Below, one piece after another: positions 19,350-26,717 of a stretch of DNA of 64,000 nt. The notes under the pieces were generated by a model. It ran no database searches. It was not told the DNA's origin and saw only the letters and a list, made by a program, of their open reading frames with translations. Made by a program: the position numbers and the translations under genes. Source of the stretch: SIG424 sp045546695 (GTDB taxonomy: Bacteria; Bacillota; Clostridia; UBA1212; UBA1255); NCBI GenBank assembly GCA_045546695.1, contig JAZQDE010000008.1:53919-117918 (forward strand). The letters run 5' to 3'. Position 1 is the stretch's first letter, and each line of letters begins with the position of its first letter.

Positions 19350-19817
19350 TTAAAATGGAACTCCCTCATCGTCAACAGCGAAATAGCCGTCATCAAATGA
19401 ATCGGGTCCGTTATTCTGCGGTGCAGAATATGTTTGCTGTGTTCTGTCAACATTGTTGGAATATGGTTGTTGTGTGCCTGCCGGCATGCCATTACTATCC
19501 TGGCGCTTGCTCTCACAGAATTCTACTTCATCAGCAATAACTTCTGTAACGTAGTGACGTTTTCCGTCGTTATCATCCCATGAACGAGTCTGAATTGAAC
19601 CTACAACGGCAATTCTGCTGCCTTTTGTAAAGTATTTGCTGACAAATTCTGCTGTCTGTCTCCAGGCAACAACAGGAATAAAATCTGCCTGATTCTGGCC
19701 GTCTGTCTTAAATCTTCTGTCAACAGCGACTGTAAACTGACATACTGCGACGTTATTCGGAGTATATCTGAGCTCAGGCTCTTTGGTTAATCTACCCATT
19801 AATACAACTTTATTCAT
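19350..19817 (-). CDS. ssb: single-stranded DNA-binding protein
   Basis: 155 residues: an N-terminal OB fold (MNKVVLMGRLTKEPELRY, about 1-105), a low-complexity Q/N/P-rich linker and the acidic tip DDEGVPF, which recruits repair and replication partners such as RecO. It is flanked by rpsF and rpsR, the canonical arrangement. Confidence 0.97.
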   Translation of the reverse strand: MNKVVLMGRLTKEPELRYTPNNVAVCQFTVAVDRRFKTDGQNQADFIPVVAWRQTAEFVSKYFTKGSRIAVVGSIQTRSWDDNDGKRHYVTEVIADEVEFCESKRQDSNGMPAGTQQPYSNNVDRTQQTYSAPQNNGPDSFDDGYFAVDDEGVPF

Positions 19818-19821
19818 ATAA

Positions 19822-20103
19822 TCATTCCCTTCTTAATGTAAGATATCTCAATACACCATCTGTTATCTTGAACACTCTTTCAAGCTCTTGAGGGAACTCA
19901 GGACTTGATTCAAACGTAGCCAAAACATAATATCCTTCTGTATAATCATCGATAGGATATGCAAGACGACGTTTACCCCATTCAGCAAAAGTATCAACAG
20001 TACCTGAAGCCTCCAACATTGCCTTGAATTTGTCGACAACAGACTTGATCTCTTCCTCACTTAACTGAGGATTTACAATAAACATAACTTCGTACTTATT
20101 CAT
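19822..20103 (-). CDS. rpsF: 30S ribosomal protein S6
   Basis: 93 residues from the ATG at 20103 (MNKYEVMFIVNP), with AAGGAGG 11 nt upstream; a GTG 12 nt further upstream overlaps the ribosome binding site and is rejected. S6 pairs with S18 on 16S rRNA. It is the first gene of the rpsF-ssb-rpsR operon, behind a recognisable promoter and a structured leader. Confidence 0.96.
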   Translation of the reverse strand: MNKYEVMFIVNPQLSEEEIKSVVDKFKAMLEASGTVDTFAEWGKRRLAYPIDDYTEGYYVLATFESSPEFPQELERVFKITDGVLRYLTLRRE

Positions 20104-20166
20104 CTTTCTTTTCACCTCCTTCTGGACTCATGGCCCCTTCCTTTATGGATGGAGCAAGGAATAACT
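20104..20166 (-). promoter_or_regulatory. candidate S6:S18 autoregulatory leader
   Basis: The roughly 60-nt rpsF leader can fold so that CCUU pairs with AAGG inside the ribosome binding site. Above that CUC..AU pairs with AU-GAG, leaving unpaired C residues. An alternative perfect 6-bp pairing (TTCCTT with AAGGAA) excludes this fold. Known S6:S18 leaders in many bacteria bind the S6-S18 complex through a bulged-C stem near the ribosome binding site. The match here is by architecture only. Confidence 0.4.
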
Positions 20167-20171
20167 GCTAA

Positions 20172-20200
20172 AGTATATCACATTGTTTTTTATAAAACAA
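20172..20200 (-). promoter_or_regulatory. rpsF operon promoter
   Basis: Minus-strand TTGTTT (20200-20195) and TATACT (20177-20172) with a 17-bp spacer, about 70 nt before the rpsF start. It lies across the end of the upstream aminopeptidase gene. Confidence 0.55.
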
Positions 20201-21293
20201 GCAGTTTTTTAGGAATTCCAGGCGATAAATTTACTAATTTATAATCCACTATCGTAAACAAATCTTCTATTCTGACACCGCCGAGATTTTCAATATATAT
20301 ACCAGGTTCAATGCTGAAAACATATCCGTTTTCAAGAACATTATCCCCTCTTTTGTTAACGCTGATATGTTCGTGTACTTCAAGTCCGACTCCATGACCG
20401 AGACCGTGCGCGAAATATTCTCCGTATCCTTTTGATGCTATGTAGTCTCTTGCAATCGTGTCAAGATCGATGCCGGTCATGCCATATCTGAAGTTGTCGA
20501 TTGCATACTGCTGTGACTGACGTACTACTTCATATATTTCACTGAGCTTGTCAAATTCTTCTTTTCTTGATTCCGGAGCTTCTCCGACAAAAAAAGTTCT
20601 TGTGTGATCAGAACAATATTTGTTATAAACTGCGCCAAAATCAATCGTTACGATATCGCCTTGTTCAATTATTTTATCAGAAGCAGTGGCATGTGGCATT
20701 GATGATCGAACACCGGATGCAACAATAGTATCAAATGACGGACCGTCAGCGCCTTTTTTACGCATTTTATATTCAAGTTCTGTTGCAACTTCACGCTCGC
20801 TCATACCGGGCTTAATAAAGCTCATAAGCTCAATAAAAGACTCTTCTGCTATAGCGCACGCTTTTTTTATTCTGGAGATTTCATCAGAATCCTTGTAATT
20901 TCTTAATGTATTTTCGATGAAATAATCAAACTCACGTAGTTCTATACCTTTTTCACCGGCAATTTCTGTCAGTAATTTATACTCGCTGTACATAACTGAC
21001 ATATTTTCAAAAGCAAGTGTTCTGATATTCTCTTTTTCAAGGATAGTCGATATGGAATTGCGATTGAGGGCAGATGTAATCTCAGCTTTAAAATCAGGGC
21101 ATTGTTCTGCAACCTGAAACGTATATCTTGAGTCGGTAATTATATACTGCTTGTCGGCTGTAATTATAAGTCTTGCATCGTCTCCGCCTGTAAAGCCTGA
21201 AAAATAATAGACGTTATGCTGAAAAGATATAAAAGCAGCATCGATTTTATTTTCACTCAGATATTCTCTTAATTTATTTATTCTTCTTAACAT
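20190..21293 (-). CDS. Xaa-Pro aminopeptidase family (M24B)
   Basis: About 367 residues with a creatinase-like N-terminal domain and a pita-bread C-terminal domain. All five metal ligands of M24 enzymes are recognisable: two Asp in TIDFGAVYNKYCSDHTR, His in HGLGHGVGLEVHE, Glu in SIEPGIY and Glu in GVRIEDLF. It cleaves N-terminal residues next to proline. The start at 21293 (MLRRINKLREYL) overlaps the end of yqeG by 20 nt; the longer frame from 21335 would overlap yqeG further. In many Clostridia the next gene is efp, but here rpsF follows. Confidence 0.9.
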   Translation of the reverse strand: MLRRINKLREYLSENKIDAAFISFQHNVYYFSGFTGGDDARLIITADKQYIITDSRYTFQVAEQCPDFKAEITSALNRNSISTILEKENIRTLAFENMSVMYSEYKLLTEIAGEKGIELREFDYFIENTLRNYKDSDEISRIKKACAIAEESFIELMSFIKPGMSEREVATELEYKMRKKGADGPSFDTIVASGVRSSMPHATASDKIIEQGDIVTIDFGAVYNKYCSDHTRTFFVGEAPESRKEEFDKLSEIYEVVRQSQQYAIDNFRYGMTGIDLDTIARDYIASKGYGEYFAHGLGHGVGLEVHEHISVNKRGDNVLENGYVFSIEPGIYIENLGGVRIEDLFTIVDYKLVNLSPGIPKKLLVL

Positions 21294-21786
21294 ACGCTGC
21301 AAACGGCCTTTCAAAAAATCTTTTAAATCTAACAAACCCGGGTTCGATTTTAAGGTTGATAGGTCTTACCGCAATTGATAAACAACCGTAATTATTACCA
21401 CCCAATATATCGGTGAAAACCTGGTCTCCGACCATTGCGATCTCTTCCGGTTTGAGATTAAGCTTCTCAGCCAGATATTTATAACCTTTTTTCTTTGGCT
21501 TGAGAGCTTCAAAAACATAATATACTTCAGGAAAATCTTCCTTCGGAAAACCACTTATAAATCTAAGTACACGTGGTTCTTTTGCATTTGAAATAATTGC
21601 AACAAAAAAACCTTCACCTGCCATTTTGCGGAAAAGCGAAATGGAATTTTCTGTCGGTAAAGGCGTGGAATATTCTTCTAATGTATTATCGATATCAAAG
21701 AAGAAGGCCTTGATACCACGGGCCTTCATATCATCTAAATCAATATCAAAAACTGTTTCAACAAAAACGTCAGGACGTAATTTCAA
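21274..21786 (-). CDS. YqeG-family HAD phosphatase
   Basis: About 170 residues of the HAD IIIA-type YqeG family, with the nucleophile motif FFDIDNTL (Asp31 and Asp33) and a later MVGDQVFTDILGGN motif. The physiological substrate of the family is not established. The start is TTG at 21786 with GGAG 7 nt upstream, giving the family's normal length; the longer open frame to 21966 runs through aroK and has no supporting site. The gene follows aroK by 13 nt. Confidence 0.88.
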   Translation of the reverse strand: MKLRPDVFVETVFDIDLDDMKARGIKAFFFDIDNTLEEYSTPLPTENSISLFRKMAGEGFFVAIISNAKEPRVLRFISGFPKEDFPEVYYVFEALKPKKKGYKYLAEKLNLKPEEIAMVGDQVFTDILGGNNYGCLSIAVRPINLKIEPGFVRFKRFFERPFAAYVKKNK

Positions 21787-21799
21787 ATTGATTCTCCTT

Positions 21800-22351
21800 T
21801 TATTCTTCTGTTGTCTGCTTTTCCATAGCAACGAGGCCCTGGTCTTCGAGCAAACGAATAATTGCATTGATAGCATCTTCTTTATTTGCGTCATTCGGAA
21901 CTTCGAAATTGCAATATTTTTTATAAAGAGGAAGCCTGGTCTTATATAAAGTAAGTAATTTATCAAGACTTGGCTGTCTTAAAAGCGGTCTTTTGTCCAT
22001 TACTCTTTTTGGTGTTGTAATAAATCTGGCAAAATGTCTGTGTATGAAAATAACGGCAGTCTCATCAGACTTGAAAAAAGCCATATTGTTTTCACGCGTG
22101 ACAACGCCGCCACCTGTTGCTACTACTGCATTTTTAACTTCTGAAAGATTCCTGGCAACCTGTGTCTCTATCTCGCGGAAAGCCGGCTCCCCTTTTTCTT
22201 CAAAGATGCTCTGAATGCTCATACCTGCCGTATTTACAATCTCTTCATCCATGTCGTAAAAAGTAAAGCCAAAGTAATCAGCAACAGCACGACCTATTGC
22301 TGATTTACCTGAACATGGCATACCAATAAAAATTACTCTTTCAATTGCCAT
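21800..22351 (-). CDS. aroK: shikimate kinase
   Basis: 183 residues. The Walker A GMPCSGKS (10-17), the substrate-binding segment around DMDEEI, the GGG of VVATGGGVV and the lid region MDKRPLLRQ are present. It phosphorylates shikimate in chorismate synthesis. Its ATG overlaps the stop of the oxidoreductase gamma gene (TAATG), so the two are coupled. No other aro genes are in the window. Confidence 0.93.
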   Translation of the reverse strand: MAIERVIFIGMPCSGKSAIGRAVADYFGFTFYDMDEEIVNTAGMSIQSIFEEKGEPAFREIETQVARNLSEVKNAVVATGGGVVTRENNMAFFKSDETAVIFIHRHFARFITTPKRVMDKRPLLRQPSLDKLLTLYKTRLPLYKKYCNFEVPNDANKEDAINAIIRLLEDQGLVAMEKQTTEE

Positions 22352-22881
22352 TAATAGTCAAAACCTGCCTTTAATGCTTTCATTTCATCAGGAATGAGGA
22401 AATGCTTTGATGGTTTAAGAACGTCGTAAAGTGACTTTTCAAAGCTCTCAAAACCGATAATTGAAGTCTCTTTAATGAGTTTACCAAGCAAAATGATACC
22501 TGCAAACGTTGCATTGCCGTATTCATCTGCCATGCGTGTTGCCGGGATACCAAAATACTTGATATCATCTCTTGTCTTTACGTCATCACTTACAAGACTG
22601 CTATCGTAAATAACAATACCGCCTTCTTCAACGTATGATTCAAACTTTTCAAATGAAGGTCTGTTCATTACGATAATAGCTGTTGCTCTTGTAACGATTG
22701 GTGAACCAACTTCTTCATCACCAACGATTACGCTACAGTTTGCTGTGCCGCCTCTTTTTTCCGGTCCGTATGACGGAAGCCATGATACGTTTTTATTTTC
22801 AATCAGTCCGGCATGAGCGATAAAATGTCCCATTGACAAAATACCTTGTCCACCGAAACCTGCCAATATTAACTGGTTCAC
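22351..22881 (-). CDS. 2-oxoacid:ferredoxin oxidoreductase, gamma subunit
   Basis: About 176 residues with the gamma-domain signature LILAGFGGQGIL near the N-terminus and the WLPSYGPEKRGG block. It is the small catalytic-domain subunit of the four-subunit KOR/VOR-type enzymes that oxidatively decarboxylate branched-chain 2-oxoacids or 2-oxoglutarate to acyl-CoA. GTG at 22881 is taken as the start because AAAGG lies 9 nt upstream; the in-frame ATG just before it is only 1 nt from that site. It is the last subunit gene of the delta-alpha-beta-gamma set. Confidence 0.9.
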   Translation of the reverse strand: MNQLILAGFGGQGILSMGHFIAHAGLIENKNVSWLPSYGPEKRGGTANCSVIVGDEEVGSPIVTRATAIIVMNRPSFEKFESYVEEGGIVIYDSSLVSDDVKTRDDIKYFGIPATRMADEYGNATFAGIILLGKLIKETSIIGFESFEKSLYDVLKPSKHFLIPDEMKALKAGFDY

Positions 22882-22898
22882 AAAAATCATCCTTTCTA

Positions 22899-23642
22899 TC
22901 AGATATTGCTTGTATCTTTGTAGCATCCCAAAGGATAATGCTCCATCATGTTTTCACGAAGCCATTCTAAAGACTTCTGAGGCTTCATACCCCAGTTTGT
23001 GGGACATGTGGAGAGAACTTCTACAAGTGCAAAGCCTTTGCCTTCAAGCTGAACCTGGAAAGCCTTTTTGATTGCAGCCTTTGCCTTCTTTATATTCTTT
23101 ACAGTATCAACAGATACTCTTTCGATATATACTGCACCTTCAAGTGTCGAGAGCATCTCTGATACTCTTACGGGATAGCCGTGAAGCTCCGGCTTACGGC
23201 CAAAAGGTGTTGTTGTACTTACCTGACCTACGAGTGTTGTAGGCGCCATCTGGCCGGATGTCATACCGTAAATTGCGTTGTTTACGAAGATTGTAGTAAT
23301 CTTTTCACCGCGAGTAGCAGCATGAACGATCTCTGCTGTACCGATAGCTGCAAGGTCGCCGTCGCCCTGGTATGTGAAAACAACGTTTTCAGGAAGAGAA
23401 CGTTTGATACCTGTAGCTACTGCCGGAGCACGTCCGTGAGCTGCCTGTACCATGTCACAGTTAAAATATAAATAGTTATTATATGTACAACCTACAGGTG
23501 AAACACCTACTGTCTTGCCTTCAATGCCGAGTTCGTCGATAACTTCAGCAACGAGTCTGTGAATAATACCGTGTGTGCAACCGGGACAATAATGTGTAGG
23601 TACGTCTACAAGTGCGTGTGGTCTGTCAAAAACAATGCTCAT
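22899..23642 (-). CDS. 2-oxoacid:ferredoxin oxidoreductase, beta (TPP-binding) subunit
   Basis: About 247 residues. CPGCTHGIIHR near the N-terminus and the TPP/Mg motif GDGDLAAIG with NNAIYGMTSGQ identify the thiamine-diphosphate subunit. Electrons pass to ferredoxin via the delta subunit's clusters. The ATG at 23642 is 9 nt from AAGGAGG; a TTG two codons earlier is too close. It is separated from the alpha gene by 2 nt. Confidence 0.93.
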   Translation of the reverse strand: MSIVFDRPHALVDVPTHYCPGCTHGIIHRLVAEVIDELGIEGKTVGVSPVGCTYNNYLYFNCDMVQAAHGRAPAVATGIKRSLPENVVFTYQGDGDLAAIGTAEIVHAATRGEKITTIFVNNAIYGMTSGQMAPTTLVGQVSTTTPFGRKPELHGYPVRVSEMLSTLEGAVYIERVSVDTVKNIKKAKAAIKKAFQVQLEGKGFALVEVLSTCPTNWGMKPQKSLEWLRENMMEHYPLGCYKDTSNI

Positions 23643-23644
23643 TA

Positions 23645-24709
23645 TCAATTACCTCCTTTAGCAATTTTTCTGATAACTTCCATAATCTCATCAGGAAGCG
23701 GCACGTTACCACCGGTTCTGCCATAGAAATCAACAGTATTTTTGCCATTTACTGCAAGTCTTACGTCTTCTACCATCTGTCCGGCACTCATCTCAACGCA
23801 TAAGAAGCCCTTAGGTGTTGTAGCATATTTTTCAAATGATGCCTTCGGGAATGGCCAAAGTGTAATAGGTCTGATAAGACCAACTTTAATGCCTTCTTTT
23901 TCAGCATCTTTGATAACGTTTTTAACAATTCTTGCTACTGTACCGTAAGCGGTTACGATAACATCAGCATTTTCACAATTGTATTCTTCCACAAGAGTCT
24001 CTTTAGCTTCGATTTCTCTGTATTTTGCCTGAAGTTTATTATTGTGAGCTTCAAGTGTATCTGCTTCGATATAAATTGATGTGATTGTGTTGTGTTCACG
24101 TTCCATCTTGCTGCCGCAAGCTGCCCATGGCTTGTCAACCTTAACGATAGGCTCAACGTCTCTGAATTCAACAGGCTCCATCATCTGTCCTAAGTAGCCG
24201 TCACCGAGTACTACAACGGGATTCCTGTAAATATCAGCGAGGTTGAATGAATGTACAACGAGCTCATAAAGCTCCTGAACTGTAGAAGGAGCAACAACGA
24301 TAAGATTATAGTCGCCGTGTCCGCCGCCTTTTACAATCTGGAAATAGTCGCACTGTGCCGGAAGAATACCGCCAAGACCGGGGCCGCAACGAACGATATC
24401 AATGATTACCATAGGAAGCTCAGCACATGCGCTATAGGAAATACCTTCCTGTTTTAAGCTGATTCCCGGGCTTGATGATGATGTCATAACACGTACACCG
24501 GCACTTGCTGCACCATATACCATGTTGATAGCTGCAACTTCACTCTCGGCCTGCACGAATGCGCCGCCGATTTGTTCCATCTTTTTTGCAAGATAATGTG
24601 ATATTTCGGTCTGAGGTGTTATCGGATAGCCAAAGTAGCGTGTACAGCCTGCTCTTAAAGCAGCTTCCGCGATAGCCTCATTACCTTTCATAAGTAATTT
24701 TTCACCCAT
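23645..24709 (-). CDS. 2-oxoacid:ferredoxin oxidoreductase, alpha subunit (VorB/KorA type)
   Basis: About 354 residues from the ATG at 24709 (MGEKLLMKGNEAIAEAALRAGC). It contains the YPITPQTEI motif, the EAMG-like ESEVAAINMVYGA segment and TSSSSPGISL, all typical of the pyrimidine-binding alpha subunit. NCBI-style naming would call this VorB (3-methyl-2-oxobutanoate), but the substrate cannot be fixed from sequence. The linked aroK leaves an aromatic 2-oxoacid role possible. Confidence 0.93.
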   Translation of the reverse strand: MGEKLLMKGNEAIAEAALRAGCTRYFGYPITPQTEISHYLAKKMEQIGGAFVQAESEVAAINMVYGAASAGVRVMTSSSSPGISLKQEGISYSACAELPMVIIDIVRCGPGLGGILPAQCDYFQIVKGGGHGDYNLIVVAPSTVQELYELVVHSFNLADIYRNPVVVLGDGYLGQMMEPVEFRDVEPIVKVDKPWAACGSKMEREHNTITSIYIEADTLEAHNNKLQAKYREIEAKETLVEEYNCENADVIVTAYGTVARIVKNVIKDAEKEGIKVGLIRPITLWPFPKASFEKYATTPKGFLCVEMSAGQMVEDVRLAVNGKNTVDFYGRTGGNVPLPDEIMEVIRKIAKGGN

Positions 24710-24725
24710 TATATTCACCTCTTTA

Positions 24726-24938
24726 TTATTTCTCTACTTTAATTACGCAATCAGGACACATTGTCGCACAAAATGCACAACCGATACAATTTGCCATATC
24801 TTCTTCTCTGACTGTCGCAACGTGATAACCCTTCTGATTCAGAACGCTCTTGTCGATCATTACTATCTTTTTAGGGCATACATCAACGCAAAGGCCGCAA
24901 CCCTTACATCTGTCATTTCTGAAACTAACTTTTGCCAT
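24726..24938 (-). CDS. 2-oxoacid:ferredoxin oxidoreductase, delta (2[4Fe-4S] ferredoxin) subunit
   Basis: 70 residues with two CxxCxxCxxxC(P) cluster motifs: CKGCGLCVDVCP (from Cys12) and CIGCAFCATMCP. As the delta subunit it relays electrons from the TPP site to free ferredoxin. It is the first gene after the operon promoter, followed by alpha, beta, gamma, aroK, yqeG and the aminopeptidase. Confidence 0.93.
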   Translation of the reverse strand: MAKVSFRNDRCKGCGLCVDVCPKKIVMIDKSVLNQKGYHVATVREEDMANCIGCAFCATMCPDCVIKVEK

Positions 24939-25001
24939 ATAGTATCTACCTCTTTTTTATGTAATTTACTTCTCATTGTGAAAAATAAAATTTATTTATT
25001 T

Positions 25002-25030
25002 ATTATATTATATCCGTTTAAATCTGTAAA
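25002..25030 (-). promoter_or_regulatory. promoter of the oxidoreductase operon
   Basis: Minus-strand TTTACA (25030-25025) and TATAAT (25007-25002), spacer 17 bp, in the very AT-rich gap between trpB and the delta-subunit gene. It lies about 65 nt before the delta ATG. Confidence 0.6.
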
Positions 25031-25057
25031 GAAAAACGAAATCCTTCATTTGAAAAA

Positions 25058-26302
25058 TCAAAGATATTTCTCAATATATTTTTTGCCATCGCCATAAGTG
25101 TCAATGATATAATCCATGTCTTTGTCGCCTCTGCCTGACAGACAAACAAGAATTGATCCTGTATTGTGCGTTTTTGCATACTTAATAGCGTATGCAAGTG
25201 CATGTGAACTCTCAATAGCAGGAATAATACCTTCAAATCTTGACAACAGATAAAAAGCTTCAAGTGCTTCTTCATCATCAGCTGTAACATAATTAACTCT
25301 GCCACAGCTATGCAGATATGCGTGTTCAGGACCTGCAGCAGGATAATCAAGTCCGCTGGCAACTGAATATACAGGAGCCGGCTCGCCATTTTCATCCTGA
25401 AGCATAATACTCTCAAAGCCATGCATAATGCCCTTTGTACCATATGTTATAGAAGCTGCATGATCACCCATCTGTGTACCTCTTCCAAGAGGTTCAACTC
25501 CATAAATGTTTACAGGTTCATTTAAGAATGCTGAAAACATACCCATAGAGTTTGAGCCGCCTCCAACACAAGCAACAACATTATCAGGAAGAAGTCCTGT
25601 CATCTCAACGAATTGATCCTTTGCCTCATATCCTACAACTGACTGGAAATCTCTTACCATCATCGGGAACGGATGCGGTCCTACGCATGAGCCGATACAA
25701 TAAATAGCATCCTTATACTCATTTTTATATGCTTCAAATGCACTGTCAACAGCTTCTTTAAGCGTCTTAAGACCATGTGTAACCGGAACAACGTTTGCAC
25801 CGAGGAGCTTCATTCTTGCAACGTTAGGTGCCTGTTTTGCGATATCTACTTCGCCCATATATACGTCACATTCCATACCAAAATATGCAGCCGCAGTAGC
25901 GATAGCAACACCATGCTGTCCTGCACCTGTCTCTGCAATCAGCTTCTTTTTACCCATAAATTTTGCAAGTAAGCCTTCGCCCATGCAGTGATTGAGCTTA
26001 TGTGCTCCTGTATGGTTCAAATCTTCTCTTTTAAGATAAATCTGACATTTTCCAAACAAATTGGAAAGTCTATCACAATGATATACAGGAGTAGGTCTTC
26101 CCTGGAATTCTTTTCTGATTCTTCTGAGCTCGCTTATGAACTTTGCACTGTGACAGATAGTTTCATAGCTGTCAGTAATTTCCTGCATAGCAACCTGCAG
26201 ATCAGCAGGTAAAAAAGAACCGCCGAAATCACCGAATTTACCATCTTCTGACGGGAAATCTTTTAAATAATTATCAAAATCTTTATAAGTCTTTTTATCC
26301 AT
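25058..26302 (-). CDS. trpB: tryptophan synthase beta subunit (orphan trpB)
   Basis: 414 residues from the ATG at 26302 (GGAGG 8 nt upstream). The PLP lysine is Lys102 in REDLNHTGAHK, and the phosphate-binding CVGGGSNS loop and C-terminal CLSGRGDKD are present. It condenses indole with serine to tryptophan. It is a TrpB1-type sequence, but no trpA or other trp gene is adjacent, which suggests indole salvage or a partner elsewhere. Expression is predicted to depend on uncharged tRNA-Trp through the T-box leader upstream, with a translated upstream ORF in between. Confidence 0.95.
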   Translation of the reverse strand: MDKKTYKDFDNYLKDFPSEDGKFGDFGGSFLPADLQVAMQEITDSYETICHSAKFISELRRIRKEFQGRPTPVYHCDRLSNLFGKCQIYLKREDLNHTGAHKLNHCMGEGLLAKFMGKKKLIAETGAGQHGVAIATAAAYFGMECDVYMGEVDIAKQAPNVARMKLLGANVVPVTHGLKTLKEAVDSAFEAYKNEYKDAIYCIGSCVGPHPFPMMVRDFQSVVGYEAKDQFVEMTGLLPDNVVACVGGGSNSMGMFSAFLNEPVNIYGVEPLGRGTQMGDHAASITYGTKGIMHGFESIMLQDENGEPAPVYSVASGLDYPAAGPEHAYLHSCGRVNYVTADDEEALEAFYLLSRFEGIIPAIESSHALAYAIKYAKTHNTGSILVCLSGRGDKDMDYIIDTYGDGKKYIEKYL

Positions 26303-26322
26303 ATATATTACCTCCGTTAAAT

Positions 26323-26376
26323 TCAATTATAATTAGTTAAACAAATATAATTAAATCGCCATCGTATTAATCCCAT
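26323..26376 (-). CDS. 17-codon upstream ORF between T-box and trpB
   Basis: ATG at 26376, TGA at 26325-26323. It encodes MGLIRWRFNYICLTNYN, with one Trp codon at position 6. A good ribosome binding site (AAGAGGTG, 8 nt spacing from AGAGG) sits just after the T-box terminator T-run. The stop codon is 6-7 nt before the trpB ribosome binding site, a suitable distance for coupling or for ribosome masking. Translation is inferred, not shown. Confidence 0.5.
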   Translation of the reverse strand: MGLIRWRFNYICLTNYN

Positions 26377-26393
26377 GTAAAACACCTCTTGTT

Positions 26394-26432
26394 AAAAAAA
26401 GTCTTTGTCCTTAAAACCATAGGACAAAGACT
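26394..26432 (-). terminator. conditional terminator of the trp T-box
   Basis: A perfect 12-bp stem AGTCTTTGTCCT / AGGACAAAGACT with a 9-nt loop, followed on the minus strand by a T-run at 26400-26394. It is the off-state structure of the T-box. Confidence 0.9.
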
Positions 26433-26660
26433 GATAATCTCTGCGGTGCCACCTAAATTGACGTTTGTCACGCCCACTCATTAGTATACAAACATATACT
26501 GTCCAACTTACGTATGGAAACACGTCGACCATTACTCGCTTTAATGCTTTCCTGTCGCCCTCATAAGTCCATTCACAGATATAATGCATATAACCTCACA
26601 CCGGCCGGCTACTCTCTGAAATGATAAACATCTGCTACTCTTCTTAATCACAGGTTTTCA
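26394..26660 (-). promoter_or_regulatory. trpB: T-box leader, specifier UGG (tryptophan), controlling trpB
   Basis: The minus strand carries the T-box core AGGTGGCACCGC (26454-26443). It also has Stem I features: an AGAGAGT element near 26617 and GTGAATGGACTTATGAG near its 3' side. The specifier codon reads TGG at 26571-26569, agreeing with the downstream trpB. The transcript then forms a 12-bp terminator (26432-26421 with 26411-26400) ending in seven Ts. Uncharged tRNA-Trp should stabilise the antiterminator and allow trpB transcription. Confidence 0.92.
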
Positions 26661-26717
26661 ATATTCGATTTTTTTAATTAAACAACATTAAATATTCGTT
26701 GTCAAGCATTAAATTGA

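Noticed and set aside
26392..26589. 65-codon minus-strand ORF over the trpB leader
   Set aside because: Covers T-box Stem I, core and terminator; no ribosome binding site of its own. The sequence is explained as RNA structure.
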